Assembly: GCA_905221605.1 (NCBI GenBank)
Contig: CAJNDS010000519.1
Location: 1 to 35,000, forward strand
Direction of reading: 5' to 3'
Source: Symbiodinium natans
Taxonomy: Eukaryota; Sar; Dinophyceae; Suessiales; Symbiodiniaceae
Length of the DNA: 35,000 nucleotides
This document shows, one piece after another, positions 7,988 to 18,116 of the stretch (position 1 is its first letter; each line of letters opens with the position of its first letter). The translations under genes were made by a program, and so were the position numbers. Below the pieces are notes generated by a model. That model searched no databases. It worked only from the letters and a program-made list of their open reading frames with translations, and was not told where the DNA came from.

Positions 7988-8046
7988 CCCTAAACCCTAA
8001 ACCCCAAACCCTAAACCCTAAACCCTAAACCCTAAACCCTAAACCC
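7988..8046 (-). repeat. Telomere-like tract (CCCTAAA)8
   Basis: About eight units, one CCCCAAA variant. Confidence 0.92.
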
Positions 8047-8174
8047 TTCTTTTGTCGACCATCGGAAGATCATGCCTAAGCATGCAGCACAAGGGTTTCG
8101 CCGCTTTGCCGCCTCTAGGACCTAATTACAGGCGGCCACACAGCAACGAAATGGGGGGGGCTCCCCGAGTCAGG

Positions 8175-8269
8175 GGTTCAGGGTTCAGGGTTTAGGGTTA
8201 GGGTTTAGGGTTTAGGGTTTGGGGTTTAGGGTTTAGGGTTTAGGGCTTAGGGTTTCGGGTTTAGGGTTT
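8175..8269 (+). repeat. Telomere-like tract with TTCAGGG and TTTCGGG variants
   Basis: About thirteen units, several diverged at one position, following a run of eight G at about 8152. Confidence 0.88.
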
Positions 8270-8930
8270 CTGTCGTTGTGAGCCTAGGAGGCCTACAGAA
8301 CCATGGGCTGTCAGGGCCCCCTTCTTGTTTTTTGGGGGGCGGCTCTTTCACAAGGGCATCTATTTTAGGAGCACTTGCGGAAGAACCTACACCCAAACTC
8401 TAGTTTTTTGGTTGGGGCTTTGGGGTGTTAGGACTCAGGGTTTCCACGCCTTTCGCTCCGGAAGCTCAAAAGGCATCGTGGTCATCGCCTCGCAGGACCT
8501 CGCTGGACCCAGCTCGATTTTGGGCCTAGGGTTCAGGGTTTAAGGTTCGGAAGCTGGCATAACCACGCCATCGTCATCATCACCATCGTGATCGTCAGCA
8601 GCGCACGCCTTATGAACGACAAACAAATCCAGCTACGTCCCTGTCACTTGGCATCGCGGAGTTGCGCCCATGTCCTTTCAACCCTCAGCCTAAACCGCCA
8701 ATGGGGCCCATGATTCAACAACCCTCAACTGTACTTTAAACCCTGCAAGACCAAACCCGAAACCCTGCAAATCAAACCTTACAACCCTAAACCTTAAACC
8801 CCCAACCTAACGATTACGCCTTTATGCGGCTCAATCCCCACCTCCTTCGAGAGAGGACGAGTTCGATGAGACGGTCTACCGGGATCCAGAGGTGGATGTT
8901 TCCACCGCCCGGTGGCTCGGTTTGGGGTGG
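8270..8930. other. Spacer, no gene called
   Basis: A plus-strand frame at 8325-8543 is open but ends in translated telomere repeat and matches no known domain. The rest has dispersed CCCTAAA-like words. Confidence 0.4.
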
Positions 8931-8986
8931 TTTAGGGTTTAGGGTTTAGGGTTTAGGGTTTAGGGTTTAGGGTTTAGGGTTTAGGG
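8931..8986 (+). repeat. Telomere-like tract (TTTAGGG)8
   Basis: Eight perfect units. Confidence 0.93.
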
Positions 8987-9187
8987 GTGCTTGTGAAATC
9001 ATAGTAGTCCATATTGACATGAATAGCAGTAGAAATCAGAAGACGAATATGACAAAGACTAGAGATAGTCGGAATAGTAATAAGAGGCATGAGGTAACGA
9101 AGTAATAGTAAGTATTGTCGGTTTTGGGGTGTAGGGTTTAGAGTTTAGGGAATCAGGGAATAGTGGTGGTATTCATAGTGGCATAAC

Positions 9188-9416
<229 letters not shown>

Positions 9417-9697
9417 AAGGTTGCGTAAGCTGCAGGCAGGGAGGGACGAACGTGCCGATGCTGTGGATAGCTCACCCTGCTGCTGAGCCGACGCTTCGCG
9501 AGATGAACAGCGATATCTTTGAACCCTCGTCAATCCTAAACCCAAACCCAGCAGAGCCCCAAGCGTGTCGGAGCATTCCGCGAGCCGAAAACCTAAAGCG
9601 CTCCTTCGAAGGTTTAAGGACCGATATGCATAGAAGTTGTGAGCCTACGAAGCTCGGCTAAATTCTGTCTACCGTTTACCAACCGAAGAAACAAAAG
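9417..9697. other. Spacer, no gene called
   Basis: A 69-codon plus-strand frame at 9452-9661 is open through mixed sequence, but nothing in it is recognisable. Confidence 0.4.
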
Positions 9698-9737
9698 ACA
9701 CACACACACACACACCCACACACACACACACACACAC
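9698..9737. repeat. (CA)n microsatellite
   Basis: About 19 CA units with one CCCA interruption. Confidence 0.92.
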
Positions 9738-9913
9738 GAACCCTAAATTCGAAGCCCTCTATCCAAATTGTCGCTATAGCCCCCTCCCAGGAACTCTTTT
9801 CTTTTTTGCATATAAATCCCAAGGCAAAGTTAAACATACTTGTTTTCATTAAGGCTCTAAGGGGAGTCTAGGTCAACAGCAAGCTAGTATCTAATACGCA
9901 CAGATTCTGAGAC

Positions 9914-9976
9914 TTTAGGGTTTAGGGTTTAGGGTTTAGGGTTTAGGGTTTAGGGTTTAGGGTTTAGGGTTTAGGG
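9914..9976 (+). repeat. Telomere-like tract (TTTAGGG)9
   Basis: Nine perfect units. Confidence 0.94.
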
Positions 9977-10065
9977 AGACCCCCAGGCTTGCCTCAATCC
10001 ACCCACAATCCTCGAGCGAAGGCCACGCAGCCTAAATCATCAAACCTGTGGTCTAGGTAGGGCCC

Positions 10066-10157
10066 TTTAGGGTTTAGGGTTTAGGGTTTAGGGTTTAGAG
10101 TTTAGGGTTCAGGGTTTAGGGTTCAGGGTTTAGGGTTTAGGGTTTAGGGTTTAGGGT
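10066..10157 (+). repeat. Telomere-like tract with TTCAGGG variants
   Basis: About thirteen units, TTCAGGG alternating with TTTAGGG in the middle. Confidence 0.92.
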
Positions 10158-10171
10158 TCTTATTCATGGGC

Positions 10172-10217
10172 AGGTAGGTGCCTAGGGAACCTTAGGGAGT
10201 AGTGGGGAGTATTAGGG
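10172..10217 (+). repeat. Dispersed repeat family E body
   Basis: CCTAGGGAACCTTAGGGAG, then TAGTGGGGAGTATTAGGG, is the reverse complement of 4616-4685 apart from a short segment missing here. Confidence 0.6.
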
Positions 10218-10242
10218 AACCCCGGGTTACATATCCCCGAAA

Positions 10243-10279
10243 ACCCCCCCCTCCCTTAAGAACCCTATAAGCTCAGGGT
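10243..10279 (+). repeat. Direct repeat bracketing a telomere-like tract, copy 1
   Basis: A C-run, then CTCCCTTAAGAACCC, one variable base, then ATAAGCTCAGGGT. Nearly identical to 10323-10363. Confidence 0.85.
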
Positions 10280-10292
10280 ACATACTTTCGTG

Positions 10293-10322
10293 AACCCTAA
10301 ACCCTAAACCCTAAACCCTAAG
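10293..10322 (-). repeat. Short telomere-like tract (CCCTAAA)4
   Basis: Four units lying between the two direct repeats. Confidence 0.9.
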
Positions 10323-10363
10323 ACCCCCCCCCCCCTCCCTTAAGAACCCGATAAGCTCAGGGT
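10323..10363 (+). repeat. Direct repeat bracketing a telomere-like tract, copy 2
   Basis: Same as copy 1 except for a longer C-run and one T-to-G change. Confidence 0.85.
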
Positions 10364-10428
10364 TGGAGACCAGGTCCCTGTGCATCGGGATGCGGAGCAT
10401 GGGTCCTGATGATGTCTAGTGCAAATAA

Positions 10429-10540
10429 CCTTAGTAGTAGAGTAGGTAACCTTTAACCTTTTTGGGTTAATATAATCCCCTTTATAACCCCAAAGGTTAA
10501 CCGTTAAAACCCCTAGGTACTGGACAGCTAAGTAACTAGG
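10429..10540. mobile_element. MITE-like element, family F
   Basis: CCTTAGTAGTAGAGTAGG ... CCCAAAGGTTAACC ... TACTGGACAGCTAAG then CTAGG. The inner TTAACCTTTTTGGG and CCCCAAAGGTTAA are inverted. Matches 1034-1162 without its TA expansion. Directly adjoined by the family G element. Confidence 0.65.
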
Positions 10541-10650
10541 AAGCCCAGTAGTACCCCTTATTCACTTCTTGGTAGGTTTAGGTTCCCTTATAAGCCCCTA
10601 GAAGCAGAAAAGAGCACCCCTTTTTCATCCTAGGTTACTGGGCAACCTAG
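10536..10650. mobile_element. MITE-like element, family G
   Basis: Terminal inverted repeat CTAGGAAGCCCAGTA at the left and TACTGGGCAACCTAG at the right. The interior (TTCACTTCTTGGTAGG, GGTTCCCTTATAA) matches 19993-20105 closely. About 115 bp, no coding capacity. Confidence 0.8.
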
Positions 10651-10936
10651 ATAAAAAGGTTGTAGAACAAGGGGCCCAAATCAAGGGCCCATACTTGGAA
10701 CCTTAGACTAGGGCTCAGGGTTGGGTTGAGGGTAGGCTTAATCGTGCACTTGGAACCCTTCCATAGTCCTGTCATGATCGTGATAGGGTCAACCTTCTGG
10801 GTAGGGGTTGGCGGGAACTTCAAACAGTCCTTACATGTTGAGGATGAAATAATCCGAGGTTTTGCCTGCTTACAAGTGCCAATGATAATGCTTCAAGTGT
10901 TGCTGGGGCAAGGTTGAGGATTACGATTTCGTGATT
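10651..10936. other. Spacer, no gene called
   Basis: An open 63-codon plus-strand frame at 10726-10917 has no recognisable motif; left uncalled. Confidence 0.4.
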
Positions 10937-10988
10937 CCCTAAACCCCAAACCCCAAACCCTAAACCCTAAACCCTAAACCCTAAACCC
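10937..10988 (-). repeat. Telomere-like tract (CCCTAAA/CCCCAAA)7
   Basis: Seven units, two of them CCCCAAA. Confidence 0.9.
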
Positions 10989-11084
10989 AAAGGCCGGCAA
11001 CGGACGGCGCGGATCGACGCACGCGTTGCTGAAGTGCCCCATGGCCTTGGACATGTCGGTTGTCAGAGTTGGGATTAAGGTTTT

Positions 11085-11270
11085 GGGGTGTAGGGTTTAG
11101 AGTCTAGGGTTTAGGACTTAGGGTTTAGGGTTTAGGATTTATGATTTAGGGTTTAGGGTTTAGAGTTTAGGGTGTAGGGTTTGGGGTTTGGGGTTTGAGC
11201 GCTAGGGCTCTAGTGGCTCAGGGTTTAGGGTCAGGCTTTCGGGTTCAGGGTGCAGGCTTTAGGGTTCAGG
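11085..11270 (+). repeat. Degenerate telomere-like region
   Basis: TTTAGGG-like units with frequent substitutions (TTTAGAG, GTGTAGGG, TTTGGGG, TTCAGGG), so this looks like an old tract. Confidence 0.8.
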
Positions 11271-11527
11271 GTTAGCAAAAAAAACGGGCCCCACTTGCAA
11301 TCCTGGGTAGGCCATTCGGATAACTATTGAAAGGACCAAGATGGGATTTCGTTCCAACAGAAGTATGTAAGAGGTGTGACCTAATCAACCTTTGCTAGCC
11401 ATGCTGGCTTTTCTTCTTGCATTTTGCTGCGTCCAGCAGCGCCCTACAGCATAGTCTGTGTCTCCCTTGTGTCTTCCAAACCTAATTTGCGATCCATCTG
11501 TCCATGGTCCACGTGGCTACTTGTCTA
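11271..11527. other. Spacer, no gene seen
   Basis: Mixed sequence without family repeats or a convincing frame. Confidence 0.45.
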
Positions 11528-11612
11528 CTTGGAGCTTCATGGGTAGTTACAAGTAGGGTCACGATTCTGGTACCTCTACTTACTTACAACCTTACCTCTA
11601 AAAACCTCCAAG
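11528..11612. mobile_element. MITE-like element, family J
   Basis: CTTGGAGCTTCATGGGTAGT at the left and AAAACCTCCAAG at the right, inverted ends as at 5070-5187. About 85 bp, so shorter than the other copies. Confidence 0.65.
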
Positions 11613-11754
11613 TAGGCTGATGTTGTCGGCGCTGCCGTACTTCTCCCTAAGACCTGAAGATGCTCAGGCTTGCTAGAGGACTCTGTGCGCACAGAGGCAC
11701 CTGGCTCAGAAATTTGGCTTTTGGAATCAAGTGGTTGAGTATATGGAGGTGAAG

Positions 11755-11832
11755 CCCAAACCCTAAACCCTAAACCACAAACCCCTGACCCTAAACCCTA
11801 AACCCCAAACCCCTGACCCTAAACCCTAAACC
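11755..11832 (-). repeat. Telomere-like tract with a tandem CCCCTGACCC variant
   Basis: CCCTAAA units interrupted twice by the same CAAACCCCTGACC segment, so a longer composite unit was duplicated. Confidence 0.85.
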
Positions 11833-11882
11833 TGGTGTCAGCTTTAGGGGTCCATGTCGAGCTTGCGGGGCATGTGCTGAAG

Positions 11883-11972
11883 CCTAAACCCTAAACCCTA
11901 AACCCTAAACCCTAAACCCTATACCCTAAACCCTAAACCCTAAACCCTAAACCCTAAACCCTAAACCCTAAG
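11883..11972 (-). repeat. Telomere-like tract (CCCTAAA)13
   Basis: About thirteen units, one CCCTATA variant. Confidence 0.93.
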
Positions 11973-12393
11973 CCTACGTGTGGAGAATGGCTCTAGATGA
12001 GGACAAGAAAGGGGTGTGCATGCATGGGCCGCGCTTAGGCCTAAACCCTAAGCCTCAGCCCCGAAGCCCAAAAACGTCAAGTCTGAAAGCCCTAAGCTCT
12101 CATACCCTAAGACCCTGCAACCCCAAGTCCCTAAGGTTTAGGGCTTAGGGCTTAGGGTGTAGGCTAAGAGCCCTGAAGCTCTTAGCCTTTGTCGCGACCC
12201 CACAGAGGCCGACACCTGCAAGATTTACGGGTAGGCCTTGACAACTATGTAGCGTTCCAAGACCCCCCGAATAGGGCTTTCAGTTGCTTACGGCTATAGT
12301 CACCCCTCCCTTTAGCCCCGATCTCAAAAACCCACAAAGCCTTGTTTGCTAAGCCTAAACCCCTCAACTCCAAATCCAAAGCCCCAAACCCCA
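11973..12393. other. Spacer, no gene seen
   Basis: C-rich mixed sequence with scattered CCCTAAG-like words. Confidence 0.5.
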
Positions 12394-12459
12394 GGGTTTA
12401 GGGTTTAGGGTTTAGGGTTTAGGGTTTAGGGTTTAGGGTTTAGGGTTTAGGGTTTAGGG
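12394..12459 (+). repeat. Telomere-like tract (TTTAGGG)9
   Basis: Nine perfect units. Confidence 0.94.
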
Positions 12460-12776
12460 TTCTCCTGGTGGGCAATTGTCATGTTCTGGTGCCTGGGCTT
12501 GGGGTTAGGGTTTATGCCCTAGGTTTGGGGCACAGGGTTTAGGCCTGAGGGTTTGGGGAGGACCTAGGAGTTGGGGACCTAGGGTTTACGGATTAGGGTT
12601 CAGGAGTTTAGGGCCCTAGGGGTTTAGGGCCTAGGGTTTGGGGCATTGGGCTTTTGCTCAGGTCTACTGTGGGCCTTGGGGGTTACGGTTTAGGGCCTAC
12701 TCTAGGCTCTTGGGCTTTGGAGTGAGATGCTGAACCCTGAACCCTAAGCCCGGAACCCCAAACCCCAATCCCCAAT
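12460..12776. other. Degraded telomere-like spacer
   Basis: G-rich words such as CCTAGGGTTT and GTTTAGGGCC recur irregularly. No gene. Confidence 0.55.
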
Positions 12777-12885
12777 CCCTAAACCCTAAACCCTAACCCT
12801 AAACCCTAAACCCTAAACCCTAAACCCTAAACCCTAAACCCTAAACCCTAAACCCTAAACCCTAAACCCTAAACCCTAAACCCTC
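12777..12885 (-). repeat. Telomere-like tract (CCCTAAA)15
   Basis: About fifteen units with one shortened CCCTAA. Confidence 0.93.
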
Positions 12886-12989
12886 CCCAAAGCCAGTTCT
12901 CCGAGGCCTCTCAAGTATCGCTCGTCGCGTTGCTCATCCTCGACTTCCAGGCGCCGACGGAAGGCAAGGAGGGAGGGTGCGGGATGTTC

Positions 12990-13170
12990 GGGTTTAGGGT
13001 TTTAGGGTTCAGGGTTTAGGTTTAGGGTTTAGGGTTTAGGGTTTAGGGTTTAGGGTTTAGGGTTTAGGGTTTAGGGATGGTTTAGGGTTTAGGGATTAGG
13101 GTTTAGGGTTTAGGGCTTAGGGTTTAGGGTTCAGGGTTTTGGGGTTTAGGGTTTAGGGTTTAGGGTTAGG
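12990..13170 (+). repeat. Telomere-like tract with variants
   Basis: About 24 TTTAGGG-like units with TTTTAGGG, TTCAGGG and CTTAGGG variants and a short break near 13076. Confidence 0.9.
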
Positions 13171-13702
13171 ATTTAGGCCATGGGGATGCAGGGGGATGCT
13201 TGTTATAATCTGGATAGGATAGGCCTGACCTGCTAATAGTAGCTACAGGCTACAGGCCCTCTCCCCACAATAGGGTTGCGGCTTTCAGAACATACTGGCC
13301 GTATAGATGCTTCCCTTGGGGTCCCTCTTGCCCTACGGCCCCTGAAAGTCAGGGTATCCCAAGTAGCAATGGAACCCCTGAAACCCCAAACCTAAATTAA
13401 GCCGAAATCTTGAGAACTGACGACACAGTGCAGCTAAATGTGTGTTAGCTCGCACCACATGTAGGGCACAGGTTTTAGGGTTTACGGCTTCGGGCGTTGG
13501 GTTTGGCATTGAGGGTTTGGGGCTTGGGGTTTGAGGACTCGGCCTCCTCCACAGCAACGAAGGAATCCTAGCCGAGCCAGCCAACACCCCCAAAAGAAGA
13601 AACACAACGTGCCGGTGCCTACGGCGCCAGTGGCTCTTTAGGGCTTAGGGCTGAGGTTTCAGGGTTTAGGGTTTCGGTTTCGGGTTTAGGGTTTAGGGAA
13701 CC
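13171..13702. other. Spacer, no gene called
   Basis: A 90-codon minus-strand frame (13333-13605) is open across mixed sequence and part of a degraded telomere-like stretch. No domain recognised. Confidence 0.4.
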
Positions 13703-13814
13703 CTGTTTGGGGGTTTCCGAAATTAGGGGTACCTTATTGGGGTCCTTATTATAGGGGAATCCTACTATTTGGGATCTATCTTCGGGGTCCCTTATTTCCG
13801 AAAAAAACCATGTT
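13703..13814. mobile_element. MITE-like element, family C
   Basis: GTTTGGGGGTTTCCGAAATT at the left and CTTATTTCCGAAAAAAACC at the right are inverted. The interior AATCCTACTATTTGGG recurs in the copies at 20733, 25387 and (weaker) 31862. Confidence 0.75.
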
Positions 13815-13892
13815 TGGTGTCATCCTCAACCCCAAGCCCCCCTTAAATAACCTTAGTTAGGCTTAATTATCCCTAATTCGCCTGAATTATGG

Positions 13893-13945
13893 AGGGAACC
13901 TGGAAAGGTAGTATAGAGGGGGGGGGGGGGTAGTAGGACCCCAAA
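13893..13945. repeat. Dispersed repeat family I fragment
   Basis: GGGAACCTGG, then AGTATAGAGGGGG with a long G-run and GTAGTAGGA, as at 24071-24154 but without a clear left terminus. Confidence 0.5.
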
Positions 13946-14276
13946 CCCTCAGTTTGGGTTCAGGCTTCTGGGGTTTCCAGCTGAGGAGCTTTAGCGCTTA
14001 AGCTGTGTAATATAGGGGGCCTTAATGACTAGGATAGGGTTGTGGGGGGGGGGGGGGGGTTATGAAAGTAGAATCATAAAGAGACCACAGGGGAACATTA
14101 ATAGTACTTCTTCCGACCCCTATATTAGGCTTTAGAGTTTTGGAATTTTGTTCGCAGTCAGGGGGGGGGTTGAGTAGTTTTTAGGGTCGAGGTGGCAGCA
14201 ATGTAGGGGTTTCAGGATGTAGGGGATGCTTGCTAAGCTAGCTCCCAAGACCTTGGCCACAGCCGTAACACCACCC
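13946..14276. other. Spacer with poly-G runs
   Basis: No gene. G homopolymers at about 14045 and 14161. Confidence 0.5.
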
Positions 14277-14337
14277 CAAACCCTAAACCCTAAACCCTGA
14301 ACCCCAAACCCTAAACCCTGAACCCGAAGCCCTAACC
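14277..14337 (-). repeat. Telomere-like tract, mixed CCCTAAA and CCCTGAA
   Basis: About eight units of mixed type. Confidence 0.87.
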
Positions 14338-14796
14338 CTCTTTGCAGGGACATCCACCTTGGTGCCGAGAACGCCGCTCCCTTCCGAGGGCCCTCAAGTT
14401 ATCGAGGCAGAGCCCAAGTTCAGAAGTTTCCCCAGCCTGAGCCATGACTGCGGTTTAGGGTTTAGGGTTTAGGGTTTAGGGGTTGGGACGAGACCCTGGA
14501 AGTCGTGCAGCTGCAATGGGCGCCCGAAACTTGGGCTTTCACCTGAAGGTGCTGGTTTGGGGTTTTGGGGTCTCGGGTTTAAGGTAAGGGGTCCCGACTT
14601 GTTGTTTGCGTGATTTTGGGGGGGTGCCAGGGCCCGCGATGACCCTTGAACCCTTAACCTTCAAACCCCCCCCCCCGCCCCGAAGCCCTAAACCAACCCT
14701 AAGCCCTAAACCCTGTTTGCCACAAACCTGGAGCGCGGATGCCGAAGCCCCACACCCCCAAAGCCCCCCCCCCCCCCATTAGCTCACCTCACACAA
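14338..14796. other. Spacer, no gene seen
   Basis: Contains a four-unit TTTAGGG run at about 14453-14480 and C homopolymers at about 14667 and 14764. Confidence 0.5.
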
Positions 14797-14874
14797 TTTA
14801 GGGTTTAGGGTTTAAGGGTTTATGGGTTTATGGGTTTCTGGGTTTATGGGTTTATGGGGGTTTAGGGTTTATGG
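14797..14874 (+). repeat. Telomere-like tract with 8-mer TTTATGGG block
   Basis: TTTAGGG, then TTTAAGGG and TTTATGGG octamers, then TTTAGGG again. Confidence 0.88.
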
Positions 14875-14946
14875 TGCAGGGTTTCTAGGACGCCCTGTGC
14901 CCTTCCCCCCGATATTTTGCGGCTTAGGGTCCCTCATACACAGACT

Positions 14947-15014
14947 TAAACCCTAAACCCTATACCCTAAACCCTAAACCCTAAACCCTAAACCCTAAAC
15001 CCTAAACCCTAAAC
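14947..15014 (-). repeat. Telomere-like tract (CCCTAAA)9-10
   Basis: Units with one CCCTATA variant. A C-rich stretch follows, then the oppositely oriented tract 48 bp on. Confidence 0.93.
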
Positions 15015-15062
15015 CCCCTCCCCTCCCCCCCGCCTCCCCCCCCCAATCACAGCCGGGGCATG

Positions 15063-15142
15063 GGTTTAGGGTTTAGGGTTTAGGGTTTAGGGTTTAGGGT
15101 TTAGGGTTTAGGGTTTAGGGTTTAGGGTTTAGGGTTTAGGGT
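15063..15142 (+). repeat. Telomere-like tract (TTTAGGG)11
   Basis: Eleven perfect units, degraded to about 15172. Forms an inverted pair with the preceding tract. Confidence 0.93.
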
Positions 15143-15172
15143 TCGGGCTTGGGGTTTAGGGTTTAGGTTAGG

Positions 15173-15594
15173 GCTTAGTGTCAGTGTGCCTCTAGGCGCA
15201 AAAAAAAGAAGTCAGGAGGCCCCTGTGTATACACGCTGCCTGACCATATGATCTTCTGGACTTACACTGCTTCAGGTTCTGAGTAACCGGGCTTTGGCTC
15301 TTGGTTGCCACTGCAGGAAAGCCACCGACGTACAATCTCCATCCTATAGGAACTAAACTTAAGAAACCTGAACCGTAAACCCCTCAGCTCTAACGCCCTC
15401 GTAAACCTAACCCCCTAAACCCTAAACCCTAAGCCCTAAACCCAATGAACCCTGCCCCTCCCCTCACCCCCCACACCCGAAGCCCTAAGCCCTAAACCCT
15501 TGTCCTCCTTGGGAGGTGCGCGTGCAGGGCTTTGGGCCGATTGTGGCTTTCCGAGGCGTGCATTCGTAGTCTGGACGGTTTTTAGGGCTTCGGG
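15173..15594. other. Spacer, no gene seen
   Basis: Mixed sequence with degraded CCCTAAA words around 15410-15500. Confidence 0.5.
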
Positions 15595-15636
15595 TTTAGG
15601 GTTTAGGGTTTAGGGTTTAGGGTTTAGGGTTTAGGG
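15595..15636 (+). repeat. Telomere-like tract (TTTAGGG)6
   Basis: Six perfect units. Confidence 0.92.
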
Positions 15637-15740
15637 CTCAGTGTTCCAGGGTTCAAGGTCTTAAGGTCCAGGACTTCGGGTTCAGGGCTTCGGGTTTCCA
15701 AGCCTCAGGGCTTGAGACTTTGGGCTTCTAGACCCTAAAG

Positions 15741-15838
15741 CTTTGTCATAGTGGGGTAACATTTTACATTTTTAAGGGTACTTAAACTCAATAAGGAATA
15801 AAATTTTAAAATTTTATTACTATCCCAACTATGAACCA
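15741..15838. mobile_element. MITE-like element, family B (empty-site copy)
   Basis: 98 bp, CTTTGTCATAGTGGGGTAAC ... CTATCCCAACTATGAACC, imperfect inverted ends and an AT-rich centre. ACTCAATAAGG is continuous here, so this copy shows the site before the family A insertion seen at 6519. Confidence 0.8.
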
Positions 15839-16111
15839 GAAACCTTCTGAGGGACTTCTGGGCCTTCCTGCTCAGTGAGGCCTCATTTCTTCCGAGCTTT
15901 TGACCTCGGTTTGGGGGTTTAGGGTTTAGGGTTCGGGTTTGGGGTTTTTTTAGTGGCTAGGCAGGACGTCTGGTATCTTTCATGTGTTCCCTTCCAACGC
16001 TTGAAGTGCGTTTGTCGGAGGGTTATATAAGGGCCAACCTAGAATCATTGCCATGCTCAGACTTTCGAAAGAAAGTGCGTTCTCTGCATGAAACCTTAAA
16101 TCTACCCAAAA
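15839..16111. other. Spacer, no gene seen
   Basis: Mixed sequence; one short degraded TTTAGGG run near 15915. Confidence 0.5.
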
Positions 16112-16160
16112 CCCTAAACCCTAAACCCTAAACCCTAAACCCTAAACCCTAAACCCTAAA
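16112..16160 (-). repeat. Telomere-like tract (CCCTAAA)7
   Basis: Seven perfect units that change abruptly into CCCTGAA. Confidence 0.93.
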
Positions 16161-16223
16161 CCCTGAACCCTGAACCCTGAACCCTGAACCCTGAACCCTG
16201 AACCCTGAACCCTGAACCCTGAA
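16161..16223 (-). repeat. Variant telomere-like tract (CCCTGAA)9
   Basis: Nine consecutive CCCTGAA (TTCAGGG) units with no CCCTAAA between them. Confidence 0.94.
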
Positions 16224-16910
16224 CACTACACCCTTTGTGCAGGGGATGTGGAGCAGCTCCTGGTCGCAGGCCAGGGACTGTCGGGCTTCTGTTCGGGTAG
16301 GTTCCAAGGGTTCATTAAGAATTGTGTGTTTTATTTTTTTTATAAAAAAAACCCAAGAGTATATTGAAAGTAATGTTTTTATTAAGGCTCCAAGGGGAGT
16401 CTTCTGGGGCCCTGGGGAGTACTTGGCTGGGACAGGGTTCGGGTTTTTTGGAAGCGTGCCATGTGTAATTTGTATATTGCATATCTGGTAGGTAGGATGC
16501 CGAAATTGGGGGGTCTGTTGTTGAGGATCTCTTGCAATACTGGCTCTCGTATTTAGTGTATCCACAAAAGCGACCCTAAACCCTAAACCAAAGACCTGTG
16601 CAAGATGGATGCATATGGCATCTCTTTCAGACGTCCTTGCTGCTTACTCTGCTCTCTGGGGGTGCGTTGTCTTGGCATCCTCCAAAAACTTCTTATGTGC
16701 TTGTGCAAATGCAGCCGTTCTTTCTTTGTTGGTGCAGTTCTTGCTCGTTTTTCTTGTTGCATGTTGTCGCTGCTGTTCCGGCTATTTACCCCTCTTGTGA
16801 TAACTAACTAGGCCAGTTCGCCGATTTGGGTGTATAGTCGTCGTGCAAGTGTCGTGGCCTGTCCTTACTAACATTTGGGCAGAGCAGCGTGTGGTTTTGG
16901 GAATAACCCA
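16224..16910. other. Spacer with hydrophobic short frames, no gene called
   Basis: Three overlapping plus-strand frames around 16598-16811 are open and Leu/Cys/Ser-rich. The simultaneous openness of all frames argues against a specific gene. A T-rich stretch lies near 16330. Confidence 0.4.
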
Positions 16911-17035
16911 AACCCTAAACCCTAAACCCTAAACCTTCTAGGCTTCAAACCCAAGTCAAAGCTTGCTTCTGGGCATCCCTCCGATGCACACAGCCCTAAA
17001 GCCTTCAGAAGCCTCGACCGAACTCGACCGACGGA

Positions 17036-17140
17036 ATTCGTTGGTAGTTATACGTAGGGTAAAACTATGGTAACAGTACTTGCAACCCCTTTTAGGGCAC
17101 TTATCACTACCTTATCTATCACTACCCATGAACCCCCAAG
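17036..17140. mobile_element. Worn MITE-like element, family J
   Basis: Left GGTAGTTATACGTAGGGT, right CACTACCCATGAACCCCCAAG. The right end and the ACTTGCAACCCCTTTTAGGG interior resemble 5070-5187; the left terminus is eroded. Confidence 0.5.
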
Positions 17141-17737
17141 TACGCCCTGAGGCCCGAAGCCGTCGCTGATTGACCCCTGCCCGAACACCTCGAATACTCT
17201 GTACCCCTGCACATCCATGGCCTGGTTTCGGGTTTAGGGTTTAGGGTCTGAAAACTCAAAGTCCTGAGCCCCAAAAGTTTACGTCGTTCGTGCGAAGTTG
17301 TGAGCCGGGTTCAAACAAACCTCAGGTAAGACTTTACTTCGTGCTGAGGTTACATGCCGGTAGTTAAGTCTGAAAAGCAGCCACGCCCAAGCCCCACACC
17401 CAAACCACAAGCACCCATTCCAAAACAGATATGGAGCAGGGTTTATATTACTGTTTTTGGTGTTTGTATATAAGGTTCCTTTTTAAATTTTGTGAGTGTA
17501 TATACTGGGTGCCCTTTTGGGGATACAAGAAATGTAAACCCTACATCATATGGGTTTAGCGCGGAGGCTTGGGCTTTTGTGGTGAGGAGACCTAACAAAG
17601 CTAAGCCCGAATCCCTGAATGGAGGTTCCCAACATACTGGGTACCCCAAATATTGTACAACCCTGACTGAAGCAACCACCAACCCTTCGTTGAGAGTGGT
17701 GCAGGTAGCGCTTCGGCTATGATTTTGGGGGGATCAA
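17141..17737. other. Spacer, no gene called
   Basis: Opposed short frames at 17443-17722 on both strands; neither has recognisable features. Confidence 0.4.
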
Positions 17738-17861
17738 CCCTAAACCCTAAACCCTAAACCTTAAAACCATAAACAAGGTGCTGGCGAGTTGGCAGCGGAT
17801 GTCGCGATCTCCACTTCCCTGAGGTGCCCTGGGATCCCCCAAACATCCACAACTCATTTCG

Positions 17862-17962
17862 TTCAGGGTTTATACGGATTATACTTGGGCCCGTAGTGGG
17901 TTTTCATGTAGTAGCTTCAGGGCCCACAAGTATACATAATGTACATATATATATATATATAT
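17862..17962. mobile_element. Possible worn family A element with (TA)n at its right end
   Basis: ATACTTGGGCCC and GGGCCCACAAGTATA are inverted as in the family A core. The right end passes into ATAATGTACATATATA and a (TA)n run at 17944-17962. Confidence 0.4.
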
Positions 17963-18116
17963 GTGTGTATGCAAATCCCCATACCAGACAGGTACATGAA
18001 CCTTCAGGGAATAGACTCAAGGTGTCGGGACTCAACAAGGTACATAGAGAGGTTATCTTTGTGGTGCTTTACTGTAACTTTAGATCCGTAGCCTTTCTGG
18101 GTTTATTGGGTCTCTT

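Noticed and set aside
16598-16811. Hydrophobic open frames as a membrane protein
   Set aside because: Three frames are open over the same bases with similar hydrophobic composition, as expected from a T/C-rich stretch; no conserved motif.
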